A stretch of 64,000 bases of DNA from Polydactylus sextarius (lineage: Eukaryota > Chordata > Actinopteri > Polynemidae): positions 6,794,501 to 6,858,500 of the forward strand of contig CM028926.1 in the NCBI GenBank assembly GCA_016801845.1, read 5' to 3'. The stretch's first letter is position 1. Each line of letters begins with the position of its first letter. Of the stretch, positions 1-13,107 are shown one piece after another. The position numbers were made by a program, and so were the translations under genes. The notes under the pieces are model-generated. The model ran no database searches. It was given only the letters and a program-made list of their open reading frames with translations, and was not told the origin of the DNA.

Positions 1-465
1 CAGGCTCCATATTAATAAAGATACACTTCACCTTAAAAGAATACAAATGAAGCCTCCTGTAGACACCTTGGAAAGGTTGCCTCTGTTGGTACTTGCCACA
101 CCATTTATTCTCCTCACACTGAATTTGCATTGCATCGTCTGAGTCTCAAAGCAGTTGGCATTAGTGGTGACATTTCGCAGGTAGAAGTAGCGTTAGATTG
201 GCATCCCGAGGGGTTGAAGTGGCCCGTCCACACTGCAGTGGTAATTATTCCAGGGGCCTAATCATTAGAGAGCTGTTTTAATCAGACTTCCATCAGTAGC
301 TAATGTAACACAATTAATTACATCTCCAGGAGCATGGTCCTTAAGGGCCACTACATCAGGATTACATGCATGACGAATAGGCAACCTTTTGTAAGGCTTT
401 GTCCAACCTATTCAACAAAATAAGAAGGATCAAATAATAAAACTTTGTCTGGGGAGTGTGCGTAT

Positions 466-488
466 ACACACACACACACACACACACA
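466..488. repeat. (AC)n microsatellite
   Basis: An uninterrupted AC dinucleotide run of about 23 bases. An opposite-phase GT run lies about 315 bases downstream. Confidence 0.95.
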
Positions 489-802
489 GCCTTCAAACAA
501 ATTAAGCTACAGATTTGTGTTTACATCTTTCTCGCTGTAAATTCTCTTTTGCTCAGATCACTGTTGGTTTAGAAGCTTTTTTTTTTTTACTTGGTGATGA
601 CATTTTACACAACAGTAATGAAGGGCATAGAGAGAGACCTGGGGGGAGGTACTGCTGACACCTCCAGTTTCCCACGTTAACCTGCACTCACCTGCCTTCT
701 GACAGCCCAGGCAGACGGAGGAAACGAACAGTGTAACTCTAAACCCAGACTTGCTGAGCTTGTTTTTTACTAAAATAGTCTTTGTGATGTGTGTAAGCTT
801 CT

Positions 803-827
803 TGTGTGTGTGTGTGTGTGTGTGTGT
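803..827. repeat. (GT)n microsatellite
   Basis: An uninterrupted GT dinucleotide run of about 25 bases. Confidence 0.95.
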
Positions 828-1799
828 ATACATGCAAATAAAAAATGTGTTTACACTGTATATATTTTAAACATAATATAAACTAATAGGCTTTGTAAGA
901 CACTTTGGAGAAACAGTCTTGTGGGAATATTCCCCCCACACCCTCTGAAAAACAGATTAATTATCTAAAAGGTGATTAAGTTGTTTGAAACAGAAAGGCA
1001 GGGGTGTTTAGTATTTAAACATTCTCACTACTTAAGGTTGTTTTAACTTCCTCTTACTTTTGGTCACGCCTGTTTAATGCTAGTCAGTCATAGTCTATAA
1101 ATCAGGCTCATTACAAAGGCACAGTGCGAGCAAAGGAAGCAACATAAACAACAAACTGTTTTGTACATCATGATGTCATGGTGTCAAATTAGTCACAATT
1201 ACTGAATAAAAATAGTGGCGACTATCAATATAATTTCTAAATTGTTCTTTCAAGCTGATATGATCAGACAATTGTTTGTGTGTTGTAGGTATTAATTTTC
1301 AACTCTTACAGATCTGTCACAAACACTGTCAAACTGGTCTGTGTACTTGTCTATACAGGTGCATGTAGGGGAGGTCGGCTGGTATTGGCATGCTGGTTAA
1401 ACAAGTTTATTTGTTTCATATCTGGGAAGACATTTGACTACTGTGATCCTCTTTCAGTAACACAAACAAACACAGATACAGATACATATCAAGCACTGGT
1501 TACAACCGCTGAGCTCAGTCAGGCTGTGGGGTATCCACGATGAAAATAGACTTATGAACGAGCATCATGGGCGAGCAAAAGCACAAGAGCCATTGCACTT
1601 GAGAAATTGCTATTCACACCCCCCACGCTTGTCTCACTCAGTCTCTCTCCTCCATATCGCCCTCCCTCCTTTGCTTCGTAGATGTACTCTCTCTCTCTCT
1701 TTCTCTCTCAGACGCTCTGTTGACAAAGTCAGAGGCTGCTCTGTAGTGAAGTGTCTCTGTGATTTATTCCTTATTTTTATATCAACACTACTTCGTGTG

Positions 1800-2470
1800 A
1801 TCAGAGACAAGTGGCAGTTGGACGAAGACCGAGAGAGAGAGCGCGAGGACGCACGTGTGTTTACACACGGTCCTGGACACTCTCAGTCACTGAGTCAGCG
1901 CCTGGTGCGGGTGACAAGAGTTAGCTTCTGCTGGATCAGTGACATGTCTCCATCAGTGTCACTCGTCAACTTCTGCTTTGCAAGAGGAAAATCAGTTTTG
2001 CTTCTTCCGGTGCCATCTCTTGTGGGAGCTGTTGAGGCTTTGACCAGGACTGCAATAAATATCTTTCCAAAATTCAAGAAGCTTTGAAAAGAGGAAGAGG
2101 AAGGGGAAGAGGAAGAGTGGAGAGAGAGGAAAAGACAAGATCAATATTTCAGAATGATGCTCCAGGAATCCAGGCTTACTTTGCCTGCCTATCAATGTTG
2201 GAATTAAAGTCAGTCTGTGAAGCTATTGCTCTGAGAAGGATCATTCTAATACCACAGGAGGAGGAGGAAGAAGGGGGGTCTCTGCAGTGAATGTGAGACC
2301 CCTTGGGGGCTTCGTTGTTGTGGCCTTGGGCAAACACTTCAGAGGAAGCCGAGGACAACGTGTCATTGTTTTGGATTTCTCCATAAATGTATGTGACTGA
2401 GTAGGGTACAGTGTTGCCCATGGCTCTTGCCTCTCTGCTGTAGCCCCTGATGCAAGCTTCAGAGGCAGGC
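1800..2470 (+). promoter_or_regulatory. robo1: Possible promoter/5' leader of long robo1 isoform
   Basis: This stretch lies immediately upstream of the candidate first coding exon at 2471. CpG dinucleotides, rare in most of the window, cluster modestly at about 1828-1915. An AP-1-like TGAGTCA lies at 1891-1897. A homopurine tract spans 2086-2117 and continues after one T. There is no TATA box in an obvious place. The promoter role is inferred only from the position next to a signal-peptide frame. The stretch could equally be ordinary intergenic sequence if the exon at 2471 is not real. Confidence 0.3.
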
Positions 2471-2597
2471 ATGGCCAGTGGGCGGATGCCACTGCTGCTG
2501 CTGGTGGTGCTGGCAGAGGTGCTGAGTGGAGTTTGTCTACCAGGAGATGGCTCAGGGAAATACAAGGGAAGCTGGAGGTGGAAAGGTGACAGGAGCC
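2471..2597 (+). CDS. Candidate first coding exon (signal peptide), long robo1 isoform
   Basis: The ATG at 2471 has a good Kozak context (G at -3, G at +4). It opens 42 codons that begin MASGRMPLLLLVVLAEVLSG and continue into a basic, Trp-containing stretch, as in a secretory signal peptide followed by a short linker. A GTGAGT donor follows at 2598, ending the exon in phase 1. An alternative donor, AAAG/GTGACA after 2585, is also phase 1. Phase 1 is what the exons at 20088 and 52330 need. Long ROBO1 has a signal peptide encoded upstream of its DNSLGYTG segment, so an exon like this is expected somewhere upstream. Against it, the Leu/Val run comes from a CTG/GTG-rich stretch and could be chance. 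I see no residue-level match to mammalian ROBO1. Confidence 0.35.
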
Positions 2598-4903
2598 GTG
2601 AGTAACTCCCCCTCCCTCTACTACACTTTACTCACTCTCCCTCTTCTTTTCTCCCTCTTCTCCGCCTTTTTTTAAGTTTGTGAAAAGACCACCAGGGTCA
2701 AACATCTATTTCTCCTGCACTTTCTTTTATTTTTATTTTTCATTTCCTGGATTCATGAAGCAAGATCCGGGAAGCACTAAACATTGTGTGCCACTTTGAT
2801 TACTCTGGTTGCTGTTTGAGTCGCAGCTCATTTCTCTGTGGCAGGCACCTGGATATGAGAATGAAATAAATCATCTATATGAGGCTAGCGACCTTGGCAT
2901 GCGTTTCCAGTTTTAAGAGGTATCAATATGTACTGTGACTGTGAAAGTGCCTCTCTGCTGCTGGATTTGCTGCAAGTTGCAATTCGTAGTTTATTATTCC
3001 GCTCCCTGTGCTTCGTCTCTCTCTCAGCATCACTCTAATATTCCTGTATGAATATCTCAGAGTCTCATTCATAGTCATTAATTGATCAGTGTTGAGTTGT
3101 AAAAAGCTACTCGGAGTGATGGGGCTGCCTATTTCCTCAGAGTAAAAGCTGAGTGTAGCTTTGAGTGAGCTCATTATATATGCTGACACACGAGTGCATG
3201 GATGTTAGGAGGAGAGAGGATGTTGAAAATGAGCAGAGAGCTGCGGTTGATTCAGGACATTGCCGCTGTCCCTGGGCTTTTGGCTCCAGGCTAATGGGAT
3301 TGTTTGGCATGCCACTACCGCTTGAAGCTGAGTGATGAAGTGGGGAGTGTGTCCCTTTGTGTCTGTCCCCTCTGTGGAGGTTAAAGGGAGATCGCTATCT
3401 TGATACTGTTCCAAGATTAAATGACTGGAATGGGATGGAAGAGACACTAAGTCAACCCAGAGCAGGTCATTTCCCTTCCCAAGGAGACAGGAGCTGGTCT
3501 CAGGGTGGCATGAAAAGTGATATGTTTCGCAGGTTTAGATGACAATGACACTGGGGGTTTTAAATTTGCTGACGGATCTTCCCACTTGAAGATACAACTG
3601 GGAATTTTGTGAATTGCAATGGTGGTCTCGAATCCCAAGGTTTCTTCTAAGTTCGTTCTCAGCGATGTTTAAATCAACATGGCTCAAAGCTGAGTTTCAG
3701 TCAGCGGGGGAAAGTTAGATGCAGTTTTTGCTGCTCAAACAAAGTCATGGAGTATATTTAATTGATGTGACTATTTCTTTAATTGATGAGACTTCACATA
3801 TTCATATAGGGCCCTGAGCAGGAAGTGTTGTTGGCTCTATTTTCTTTTCTTTTCTAAAACAATGAGTGTGTGATAGAGATAGAGAAAGTAAAACTTTGAT
3901 TTATAACTGTTATAAAAGGCACTACTTTTGTAAAAATTTACTTCTTTCAGCTTGAGTATTGTTAAGCATTTGAGTCTTCCAGCCTCTGCTCACTTGCAGC
4001 TGAGATGTAATACACCGTCAAACACAAAACCTGGTGTACATTCTTCCCATCAATCAACTTTATTGATAACACATGTATTTTTACAGCAGGAGTTATAAAT
4101 TCATGGCATGGTTAGGAGCTCCAAGGTCTATGCCATCCTTTTATTGAGCCAACACATCACTGTGAACCTGGAACAAAGGCTCACACTCTGTTAACATTTG
4201 TGGAAACACAGGTGTGCAGCACAGCTTTGGATTATGGATCTACATGTAAGAGCGTTTTCTTTTTTCTTTTTAACCCTTTCTCTGACTGTGTAACTTTAGC
4301 TACTAGCTGTTCAACTTTTGTTATTTAAAGCTGCTGTGATCAGTTTTTCTATTAACAATGACTGTACATATGTGAAATGGATGTTTTTTTTTCTTTCTTT
4401 TTTTTATTACCCATGACCTCATTGTTTTGATTTTCCCGCCCCAGCTGTTTTTCGGCTGAAAACACAGTGGAGCATTAAGGTGCTAATGAGCCACATATTT
4501 CCTTTAAGACTTCGTGTAGAGCAAAGAGAGTGATTATTGGTTTTCACATTTTTTAGCTGACCCCTAAATGCGTGCTAATATTGCTCCATATGTGCTAGAT
4601 GTGTAAATACAGTGTTGTTTGCTAATGAATCAGTTAATAAAGTTTTAAATATTCTTTGACATGTCATCACTATGAACTTAAACCCCTCTATGTGCGTGAC
4701 TCTTATCCAGAACACATTTGTTTTGGAGGGTGCTGCTGTGGTCTGGTTAACATCAGTGTTAATCATCAGTAAAATGTGCTCTATTCATTTTTTTTGTATT
4801 TTATCCCAGTCTATGGTATGATACAATCAGTGCAACCTTTCTCTTGTGGCAGTGTCATATTAGTGTTTTCTAGTATTAGTGTAATCTCGTCACCTGATCC
4901 AGC

Positions 4904-4927
4904 AAAAAAAAAAAAAAAAAAAAAAAA
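4904..4927. repeat. Poly-A tract (24 A)
   Basis: A homopolymer of 24 A. It could be a retroposed tail, but I recognise no element body upstream. Confidence 0.9.
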
Positions 4928-5225
4928 CTTTATCTGTAATAACCAATGTGAAAATGTTACCTATAAAAAGGTGTGTGTGGGTTTATCTCTGTCGTCTCTT
5001 GGATAGTGGATGTGACATGCTACAGTCTGTGCACAAAAGTTCCATTTGGCAGCCCACAAAGAATTTAGTGATATGCATGAGGGCAGCCAGCTGATAGAAG
5101 TGATAATGTCACAAGCTATTATTTGCTACCTCAGACTAAAACTCCTCAAGGACTGAACAAGGCAGAGCTCTTTTGTGTGGTGGAGCATGATGCACAGTTT
5201 TATAGTTCATGTGGTCACATATACA

Positions 5226-5243
5226 CATACATACATACATACA
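5226..5243. repeat. (CATA)n tetranucleotide repeat
   Basis: About four and a half copies of a CATA unit, followed within 150 bases by degenerate GT/GCAT-rich sequence (5290-5370). Confidence 0.85.
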
Positions 5244-8200
5244 TTAGGCAGCACAAGAATATGTAATGGGATTAATACATAAATTGTGATCTATATGTGT
5301 GGACGTGTGCGTGTGTATGCATGTGCATATATTCAAGCGTGTGTACATGCAAGTGTAAGTGTGCATACATAATAAATAAAACATCACATTTTCTATTTAT
5401 AGCTGTCAGATGTCTCCGCAAGTCCACACAGCTCAGATATGTCCCCCCGTGCATCTTCTCCTTAATCTCATCTCCTCACTTTCTGCTTTTCACTTTTCAC
5501 ATCTCCTGAGTTTTTACCAACAATTTGTCAGACAAATCCGCTCAGTAGTGGGGTGTAGTTGTTTGCAGCAAGCTGATGGTCTGACCCGCTCTCAAAAATG
5601 ACATCATCATCCATAATTTATACTGTATATTTACAGTCTCCATGCATAAAATCATCTTTAGTCCAACCCATACCAGCAAGTTCACAGAGTAGAACATCAT
5701 CTTTGAGCTGTTTGCTGAGTTTTTTTGCATCTTCTCCCTGTCACAGCCTCATCCCTGTGATGGATGAGGCAGATTATGGGATTTATGGCTGATTTACTCT
5801 GCTCTGGATACTAAAAAAGCCACAGAAATATGACTGAGCCTCTCTAAATTCAATCAAAATACAACAGACTTATTTGTTTCAGATACAGCAGAGATTTGTT
5901 TGGAAATCTGTGTATCTTTCCTGTTTATTCCTGAAAGAAAAGTTAAAAAAGATGTGGGTAGCGTTAGATTGCTGCATTGCCATACTGTCTTGAATTATGT
6001 TTGTGGTTTCTGTTACAAACGTTGTACTGCCTGGAAGACTGTCATGACAAATTATCTAGCAATGTGTTGTTGAAAGTGGCCTGTGTCTTTGGCCTCAATA
6101 AGTCTCTGGTTTCATTTTCCTGAATTGATGAGGTCTCCTTATGAGCAACTTTGTGACTGTATCAGCGCTCCACTGTTTTAGCTGTAGCTAGCATGAGCTT
6201 CCAATGAGTTTTCCATGAGAGAGAGAGAGATATGAAAACATGTATCCAATAGATGGCAACAGTGACGTTCGAGCCTGGCGGAGTTGGACTGAATGAATGA
6301 ATTAGGCCTAATGAGCTGTGGACTGAATCCTGTGGTTTTGGGTCAGAAGCCAGATGGAGACTAGACGGTCTGAACAACAGACACTGTCATCACAAACATG
6401 CCCCAGACCAGGAGACCCTCACAGGCCTGAAGAGCAATTATAGTCTCTCTGTGTTTAAGGTAATGTGTGATATATAGAATGATTAAGTCCAAATTGTTCT
6501 CCCTCTTTCTTATCAATATATTTTTTCTTCTGTGTCCATCTTACATCCTTTTCTATTATCTATTTATATTCTTATCTAATTTTAAAATCTCATTTGAAAA
6601 AGTTAATTATTCATACTTACGGTTGAAGTCATTATTTGGGGTGTTAATGAGCAGCAAGAGCCAGATGTTGTGTTTTTTTTCAAGCTGTTTTCTTTGTCAA
6701 TCTGTGCTTTTCTGCGGGTCTGACCATTTTTAATTGGGTAAAAATGAGTTGACAATCTCAATTACTGCATGTCACACACAAGGTTATTAACATTGCTGTG
6801 GAAGTGGTGTGGTCTGGAGGGCAAGGGGAGAAGGGGGAGAAGGTGGGGATGTAATAAGAGTAAGCCTTAGGGTCAGTGATATCTGAATATTCAGCATGCT
6901 ATAGAGCATAAAATGAAAGCTTCTTCCAGTATATATAGAAAAACAAAGCAGAAAGTAGACTGACTAATAACACATCATCTAAGGCTGTTTTGTGGCTACT
7001 TTTTGCTGACCTCACAATCTTGTGAAGAAAGTCTCCGTGTTGACTTTTTATGGACATTATGCTGAAAGATGCTGCTCTCTGTATCTTGTTTCATCTGCGT
7101 CGAGGAAAACAGCCTCATATGCTGTGAGTTATGAGTAGAATTGAAACTTTTTAGCAGAGGGAAGTGAAAAAACAGGTGGACACCGTGATCAGACATGGTT
7201 CATAAATACGGGGCTCTGACAGGCTTAGGCCCGAGTAGAAGCACAAGGGATCTGGGATTCTGAGGATATACAGGGTCAAAGGTCGTTCGGGGCTGAGGCA
7301 GGATTTTAGAGGTTAAAAATCAAATGGCACAAAGTCCTTGATGTTTTATCCCTCGTTTTTTTACGCCACTTTCACTTCATTGTTTTTACAGACAAATGTT
7401 TGCACACAGAAATATCCTGGTTTCCACATCTGGGTCTGAGACTTATAAAAAACGAGGAATAAAAAAAACACATGTCTTTACTCCTCATTTGTATTCTGCT
7501 TTAGTCCTGACACCAGATACTTCAACGCTTTTTCACTCAGTAGGCACTTACCTTTTGAATTGACTAAAATACCCTGAGAAACTTGACATTTGGATAACAG
7601 CATGAGTCCACATTCATAAACAATTAAAATGTATAGATAGTGAAGATGGTAAGAAATTATCCGGCTTCTATTATTAATTATGTGTATAGTTGATTTGATG
7701 ATAGTAGCTGCTATTCAAGCAAGGCATTATGGCAGAGTGGAACATGTGGTTACATGTTGACAGCCTACAAAATGTCTCACAATCTGGTTGAATGTAAATA
7801 AGGGTGAATGATGGTTATTCCATTTATTATTTATTACCACAATATTGTTGCTGTGGACACTTTTTTTCCAAATAAATTTTTAAATAATTTATTTTATGGT
7901 TTTTTTTTTTTGTAGAAGAAAACATAGTTACAACTTAAAGTTTAGAGGTAAAACTCACAAATTACCTACCAAACAATTGTATGCTGTTAACTAAGTTTAT
8001 TTATATCATATTATCTCCATTTTGATGATACTGGTTGGCTGGTGTTTAAAAAGGTGTCTCTGCTCACCCAATGATATCTTCTTGCTGAAAAATGATGAGA
8101 AAACTTCCAAATAAACACAGTTGTCTTCCCGCTACCCCGGTCGACAGTGTAGTATAATAAGCAATAACAGTAACTGCAGTAGAAGAAAGACTGAACTTTC

Positions 8201-11200
8201 TGTTGTGATGAGGTAAACAAGAGAAAATAGATGGAAAAAGGGAAAGAGCTTTTAGACAAATGAGGGCACATACTGGAATCTTGAGGTTTCCTGAGCTATA
8301 TGCTTCCTTCCATAATTTAAAAAAAACACTTCAACTCTTTCCACGTATTTCTGCATACATTAAAATATTCACATTTGACAGAATGAGTCCAGTTTAAAGT
8401 AGTGTCAGCTCTTTTATTATCATTTTCGCTGATGAAAGAGCTTTGCACGATCTCAGATATAAATGCACACATATAGGGTGGTTAGTCTGTCTGGCGGACA
8501 GCAGTAAAGGCTATCGTCCAACCACAGCAAAGACACAGTGAGCTGTTTACCATCCCACACTGAAATCTTCTGGGGCCTCTGTTTCCCTTTGCATCACTGA
8601 TGAAGTGGTAATTATAGGAGAGGTCTCACACCTCCCGAGAGCAGAGCATCTTTATGCTTAAGGCGTTCTGTTTTGTTTTGTTTTTCCTGTCAAAGTTACA
8701 TTTTGGTCACACGCTATTGTCATCATGGATGAGAGCTGTGCTATTGGAGGTTTATGAGCAACAGAAGCAGAAACGGTCAAACGACTGAGCACATTCCTGC
8801 TCTGTGACGATGGTGTTTGGACCAGTCAGTCATGATTCACACATGGCAAATCTGTGCAACTTTAAAGGAGGTCGTCATCTGTCTGAACAAAGACTTTACA
8901 GATAGTTTTTGTGCTTTAAGCTTTTAAGAATTAAATGAACAAAATCCAACATTTTTCTATTCTATGTTTTTTTTTTTTTTAAAGTCAACTTAATAACTAT
9001 TCCGGTGCTGCCTGCATGGCTGCTGCTGCAGTGGCATATCCACATCAGTATTAGCGCAATCCAGCTGTGTCAGTGGTTGGTCTTCCATGGTGGGAACCAA
9101 AAGGGTCTGTGCATCAGCATCCCTCCGTCGCTGACATAGCGCTTGCACACATCATTTCCTTGTAACAATCCCCAGCTCTGTCTACCAGCATCAGCACAGT
9201 CATGATGGAAATACGCTCCACACAAAACACCGGTTAACTGTGAGCTCGTGTTTTGCGTCTGTGCAAAGTTATTCGAGCCATCTGTTTCCACAACACAGAG
9301 ACACAGAGATTTTTTCTTCTTCTTGGGATTGAAGTCGTAGTTATTTGGCATCACAGAGATGGGAGGGAGGAGATATAAGTTTCACTTCTAATGCTAAATT
9401 CAGCTCCAGTCTCACCATATGTAACAGTTGCACATGTCTTCAATCTACAGGCAGCCCATGTGAAATTCATGCTTTTGCTTCTGCTTTAACATTTTTAAAC
9501 ATCACTGAAAATAACTAGTAAAATTAGATGGAACTAATTTCCTGCTACGCTATCAGTATAATGTCCAGATACCAATATATTGCTGACTTTTATGAGTGCA
9601 GTGCAAATGGACGAACAAAGGGGAATCACCCACATGTTATGACTCAGCGAGTGGCCTCTCTTGCAGTGGCACTAATCAACACTAATGAAAACTGACAGCG
9701 CAGCCTCATTCCATAAAACCTCAAATGAACCCCTCGAATTAATTTGCTAATTGGAAATCTGGAATGAGACAAGGTCAGTGTTATTGTACCGAACAGTCTC
9801 TTTGTAGCTTCATTTAGAAAAGACAGTGGATAAAACAATAAAAGAAGTGATGATAAACTGAAGGGTTTTAACTTTGGTCTTAGTATTTACCAAGCTGCTT
9901 TCATTCAATTTGGCACCCTCTATGTTTTCGAACTGACCGTATGCAGCATTAAGAATACAGCACTGTAGGGGAATAACAGTACATAGCACAGAAATAGTCC
10001 CACACCACATGAAGGCACTATTGGACATATTACCACCAGATGTCTGACACCATGGCATTCGTTTCCCCCCTTTGTAGCCCTCTCGAACACATGAAGGTAA
10101 CAAAAATGTTGCTGATGTTTTGCGTGATTTACAACGCTCTAGACTGCCCGCAATAAACCATGAACAATCGTATTACATTTTGGGCAACAAGTTTTTTACA
10201 TTCTCAGCTTTCAAGGACAGAACAACTTGTTTCTTTGGAATAAATGCATTTTTTTTTTTGTCAGGCTTCGCACAAACAGATGGTAATGCAATACCCTGCA
10301 CTGTAGCACATTGTAGCTGATCCAGAGAGTCACCTGCCACTAATAAATTTGGCTGATTTTTGTGTGGTGAGGGGGTGACAGAAGGGAGGTCCGTGTGAGG
10401 CCTTGACAGGAGGTGTGGAGAGTTGCACTTTGTCTTTTGTTGCATTTCTTTGCCTTTTCCTGGATTTACGATCTGCTTCTCACAGCCTCTGGCCCTCCGT
10501 TGCCTCGCCACTCCCATGTGTCATGTGACACCATTGCTTTGCAACGAGCAAAAAAAAAAAAAAAAAAAACATTGCATCTGAAGAAACATGTTGCAGGGTT
10601 TATTTGACATTAGCAGCTCATGGGAATGATTAATGTCATATCATTTCCTCAGGTAATAGCAGCAGTTATTTCCATGGTATTTCAGATGCTTTGGACGTAG
10701 TGGTGAACGTTCACTAAACTTTTCCATGAGTATGAAGAAGACGGGAGGGAGGGATATTTAGGGTTAACCAAGATAACAAACATGAGATGACTCTTAATGT
10801 CATTTCCATATGAATTATAGGTTTGGATGGCACAGCTGGCGTCTCTCCATCTCTGTGTATTAACTTGCATATGAGTCATTTAGTATCTGTATGGATAAAC
10901 CTGATACTGAGAGTGTTTTGTTCGTAGATGCAGACTAATTTACATTGCTTTTATGATTATGGTAATAAAATATATTATAAACTAGGAGATTAATTGGTCT
11001 GTTGAAATATATATAGGTTCTTGAAAATTTATTATGCTTATATTTTGCACTTAAATGTGTTTGTGCAGGTGTAATGTAATTATATTGTATATGAATTGTT
11101 ATATCACAAAATAAAAACTATAATTATGTCTTCATGTGAACCCCCTCTGGCTCGAAATCACGAGGAAACGAACTTTGATTTAACGAGGTGACATTTGGAT

Positions 11201-12604
11201 GACTGCGTTTAGGAATGTTTCTTTACAGATTTGAGGTCATATTGTCAGCAGACATGTATTATTCATTTTCTTACCTTGAGGAGCAGTTGGATTGATATTT
11301 TTTTTTTTTTTACTGCAATCCTCTGGATATTTTTTTTTCATAGACTGTTTTACAAGTGTTTCTCTGAGCTCCACGGGGAAAACTTTATGCCTCCAACGCT
11401 GTCACAGGAAGCAGACAGTGAGTTCTCACATTGTAAATCTTTGTCCAGGTATCACCCTCAAGAATTTAGACTCAAACTTGCCTTAGGTAATGCAGACTAT
11501 ATTTCCTTCCTAGCCTACTTTTACTCAACAACCAAATGAGTTACATTTCTGTACATCTTAACACATCGTCTATTTTTTTTTTTTTCGTTGAGCACAATAT
11601 AACTACTCTGACACTGCCAAAGGCATTCTTTTAACAACAGACAACACCATGAAAGGATCTAGTCTCAGCTGACTAACCAACATCTTCTCTTACATTCCTT
11701 TTCAGTGAGTTAGTGGATGTCTGAAACACTAATCCCTTGGTTTTCTTTATCAAAAAGTGATATCACAAATTGTGCATGACTATTTGACACACTTGAGAAC
11801 CGTCTGACTATCATATCCAGTATCACGCAGAGCAAGAATCAAAGCCGTGCCACTGGCTTACTGACATTACATCCACGCTCCCAGCTGTAAATGAAAGTAA
11901 CCTGGAGCAACAAGAGAAGAGTGACAGTTGTCACGTTAACCCGTCTTTCTCTGTTCTGTATCCTCATCAGCTACTTTATACATCTGTGGACATGTAGCGC
12001 TGGGATCCTGGCACAGCCTCTGCTACCTAAGCTGAGCGTATTGATCTGGCTGTCTACTGAGATTGTTAACTTTCTCCTCAGGAGTTCTGAGGAACTGGCC
12101 GCATGCCTGCGCTGTTCTCACCACACATCTTCTCAGGGCCTCATTTCCATCTCCTCTAATCAGAAGTAGACATATTGAGAGCATAAGTTGGTTTATCTGT
12201 ACTCTCTCATTGGACTGTGAATAGTTAGTGTGTGCTCCAGTAAATTAGCATACACATGTTCCTCCCTGACAAGCACCAATCCATGGTGGAATGAGTGTGT
12301 GTGTATGTGTGTGTATAGACACGGGGAGAGGAAGGCTGGGAAACAGAGATAGGGCCTGCAGTTTGTTCAATTTGCTTGAGTTCAGATCAGATGGTGACTG
12401 AACTGTGACAAAGGCAATCTCAGAAAAATGAACACAATTGGTACCTTGAAGTCATTACTCAAATGCTATGTGCAAAATACCGTGTCTGCATGTTTCTAAA
12501 CAACAACTGGAGAAGAGTTATAGCATCATTTTGTATTAGTGAGCACCAGTTTCAGACATTACAGAGTAACTAAATGGGTTTTTAGTGATGGAAGCACGGC
12601 TGTG

Positions 12605-12965
12605 GATGGCTGCGTTAGTCAGTCAACTGTTTTGAATATAAAATATCTCAGCAATTACTGGACAGATGGCAATTAAATTTTATATAAACCTTTGTGGTTT
12701 ACGAATGACACATTGTAATGGTATTGCCAGTCCCCTGACTTTTCTTCTAGTACTCACTATGAGGTAGACATCTTGTGGTTCAGAGTAAAATACTCCACTA
12801 ACTGTTTGGTTTATTGCCAAGAAATTCAATACAGGCATTTATGTGCTTTTTCACAGTGAAGTGTAATCACTTTTGTGATCCTTTAAATTATACAAATGAC
12901 CGAATACCTGTATGGTTCAGAGGTTTTCAGTGATCCTCAGCTGTAGCTAATGCTAGCATTCTAAC
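12605..12965 (+). repeat. Percomorph interspersed repeat, 3'-truncated copy
   Basis: A diverged copy of an interspersed repeat that I recognise from many percomorph genomes. Its hallmarks are present in order: ATCTCAGCAATTACTGGACA, then a CCCTGACTTTTC-TCTAG block, then 'ACTATGAGGT-GACAT', and finally GCTAATGCTAGCAT. The same order of blocks appears in a second, longer copy at 28630-29135. The autonomous partner and class are not visible here; it is probably a non-autonomous element. Both ends are approximate. Confidence 0.7.
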
Positions 12966-13021
12966 ATATTAGAATAATATTGTATTTCATTGGAAATTTG
13001 TCGATCTATGTGTTGTGATAG

Positions 13022-13026
<5 letters not shown>

Positions 13027-13104
<78 letters not shown>
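13027..13104. repeat. (TA)39 microsatellite
   Basis: An uninterrupted TA run of 78 bases. It is self-complementary, can extrude as a cruciform, and is likely to vary in length between individuals. Confidence 0.97.

Positions 13105-13107
<3 letters not shown>

Larger units (their letters stand above)
1..1799. other. Upstream non-coding sequence
   Basis: I see no exon here with a recognisable protein or a convincing splice context. The stretch is AT-rich and holds a short (AC)n run at 466-488 and a (GT)n run at 803-827. A CT-rich run lies near 1686-1709. The open frames across it are chance: the long one beginning at 1554 runs through CT-repeat sequence and has no domain. Confidence 0.6.

Noticed and set aside
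1554..2087. 177-codon open frame on + strand
   Set aside because: It runs through a CT repeat, has no domain or signal, and overlaps a chance frame on the other strand.
2176..2565. 129-codon open frame on - strand
   Set aside because: It is antisense to the candidate signal-peptide exon. Its Ser runs are the complement of the CTG and GGA repeats, and there is no recognisable family.
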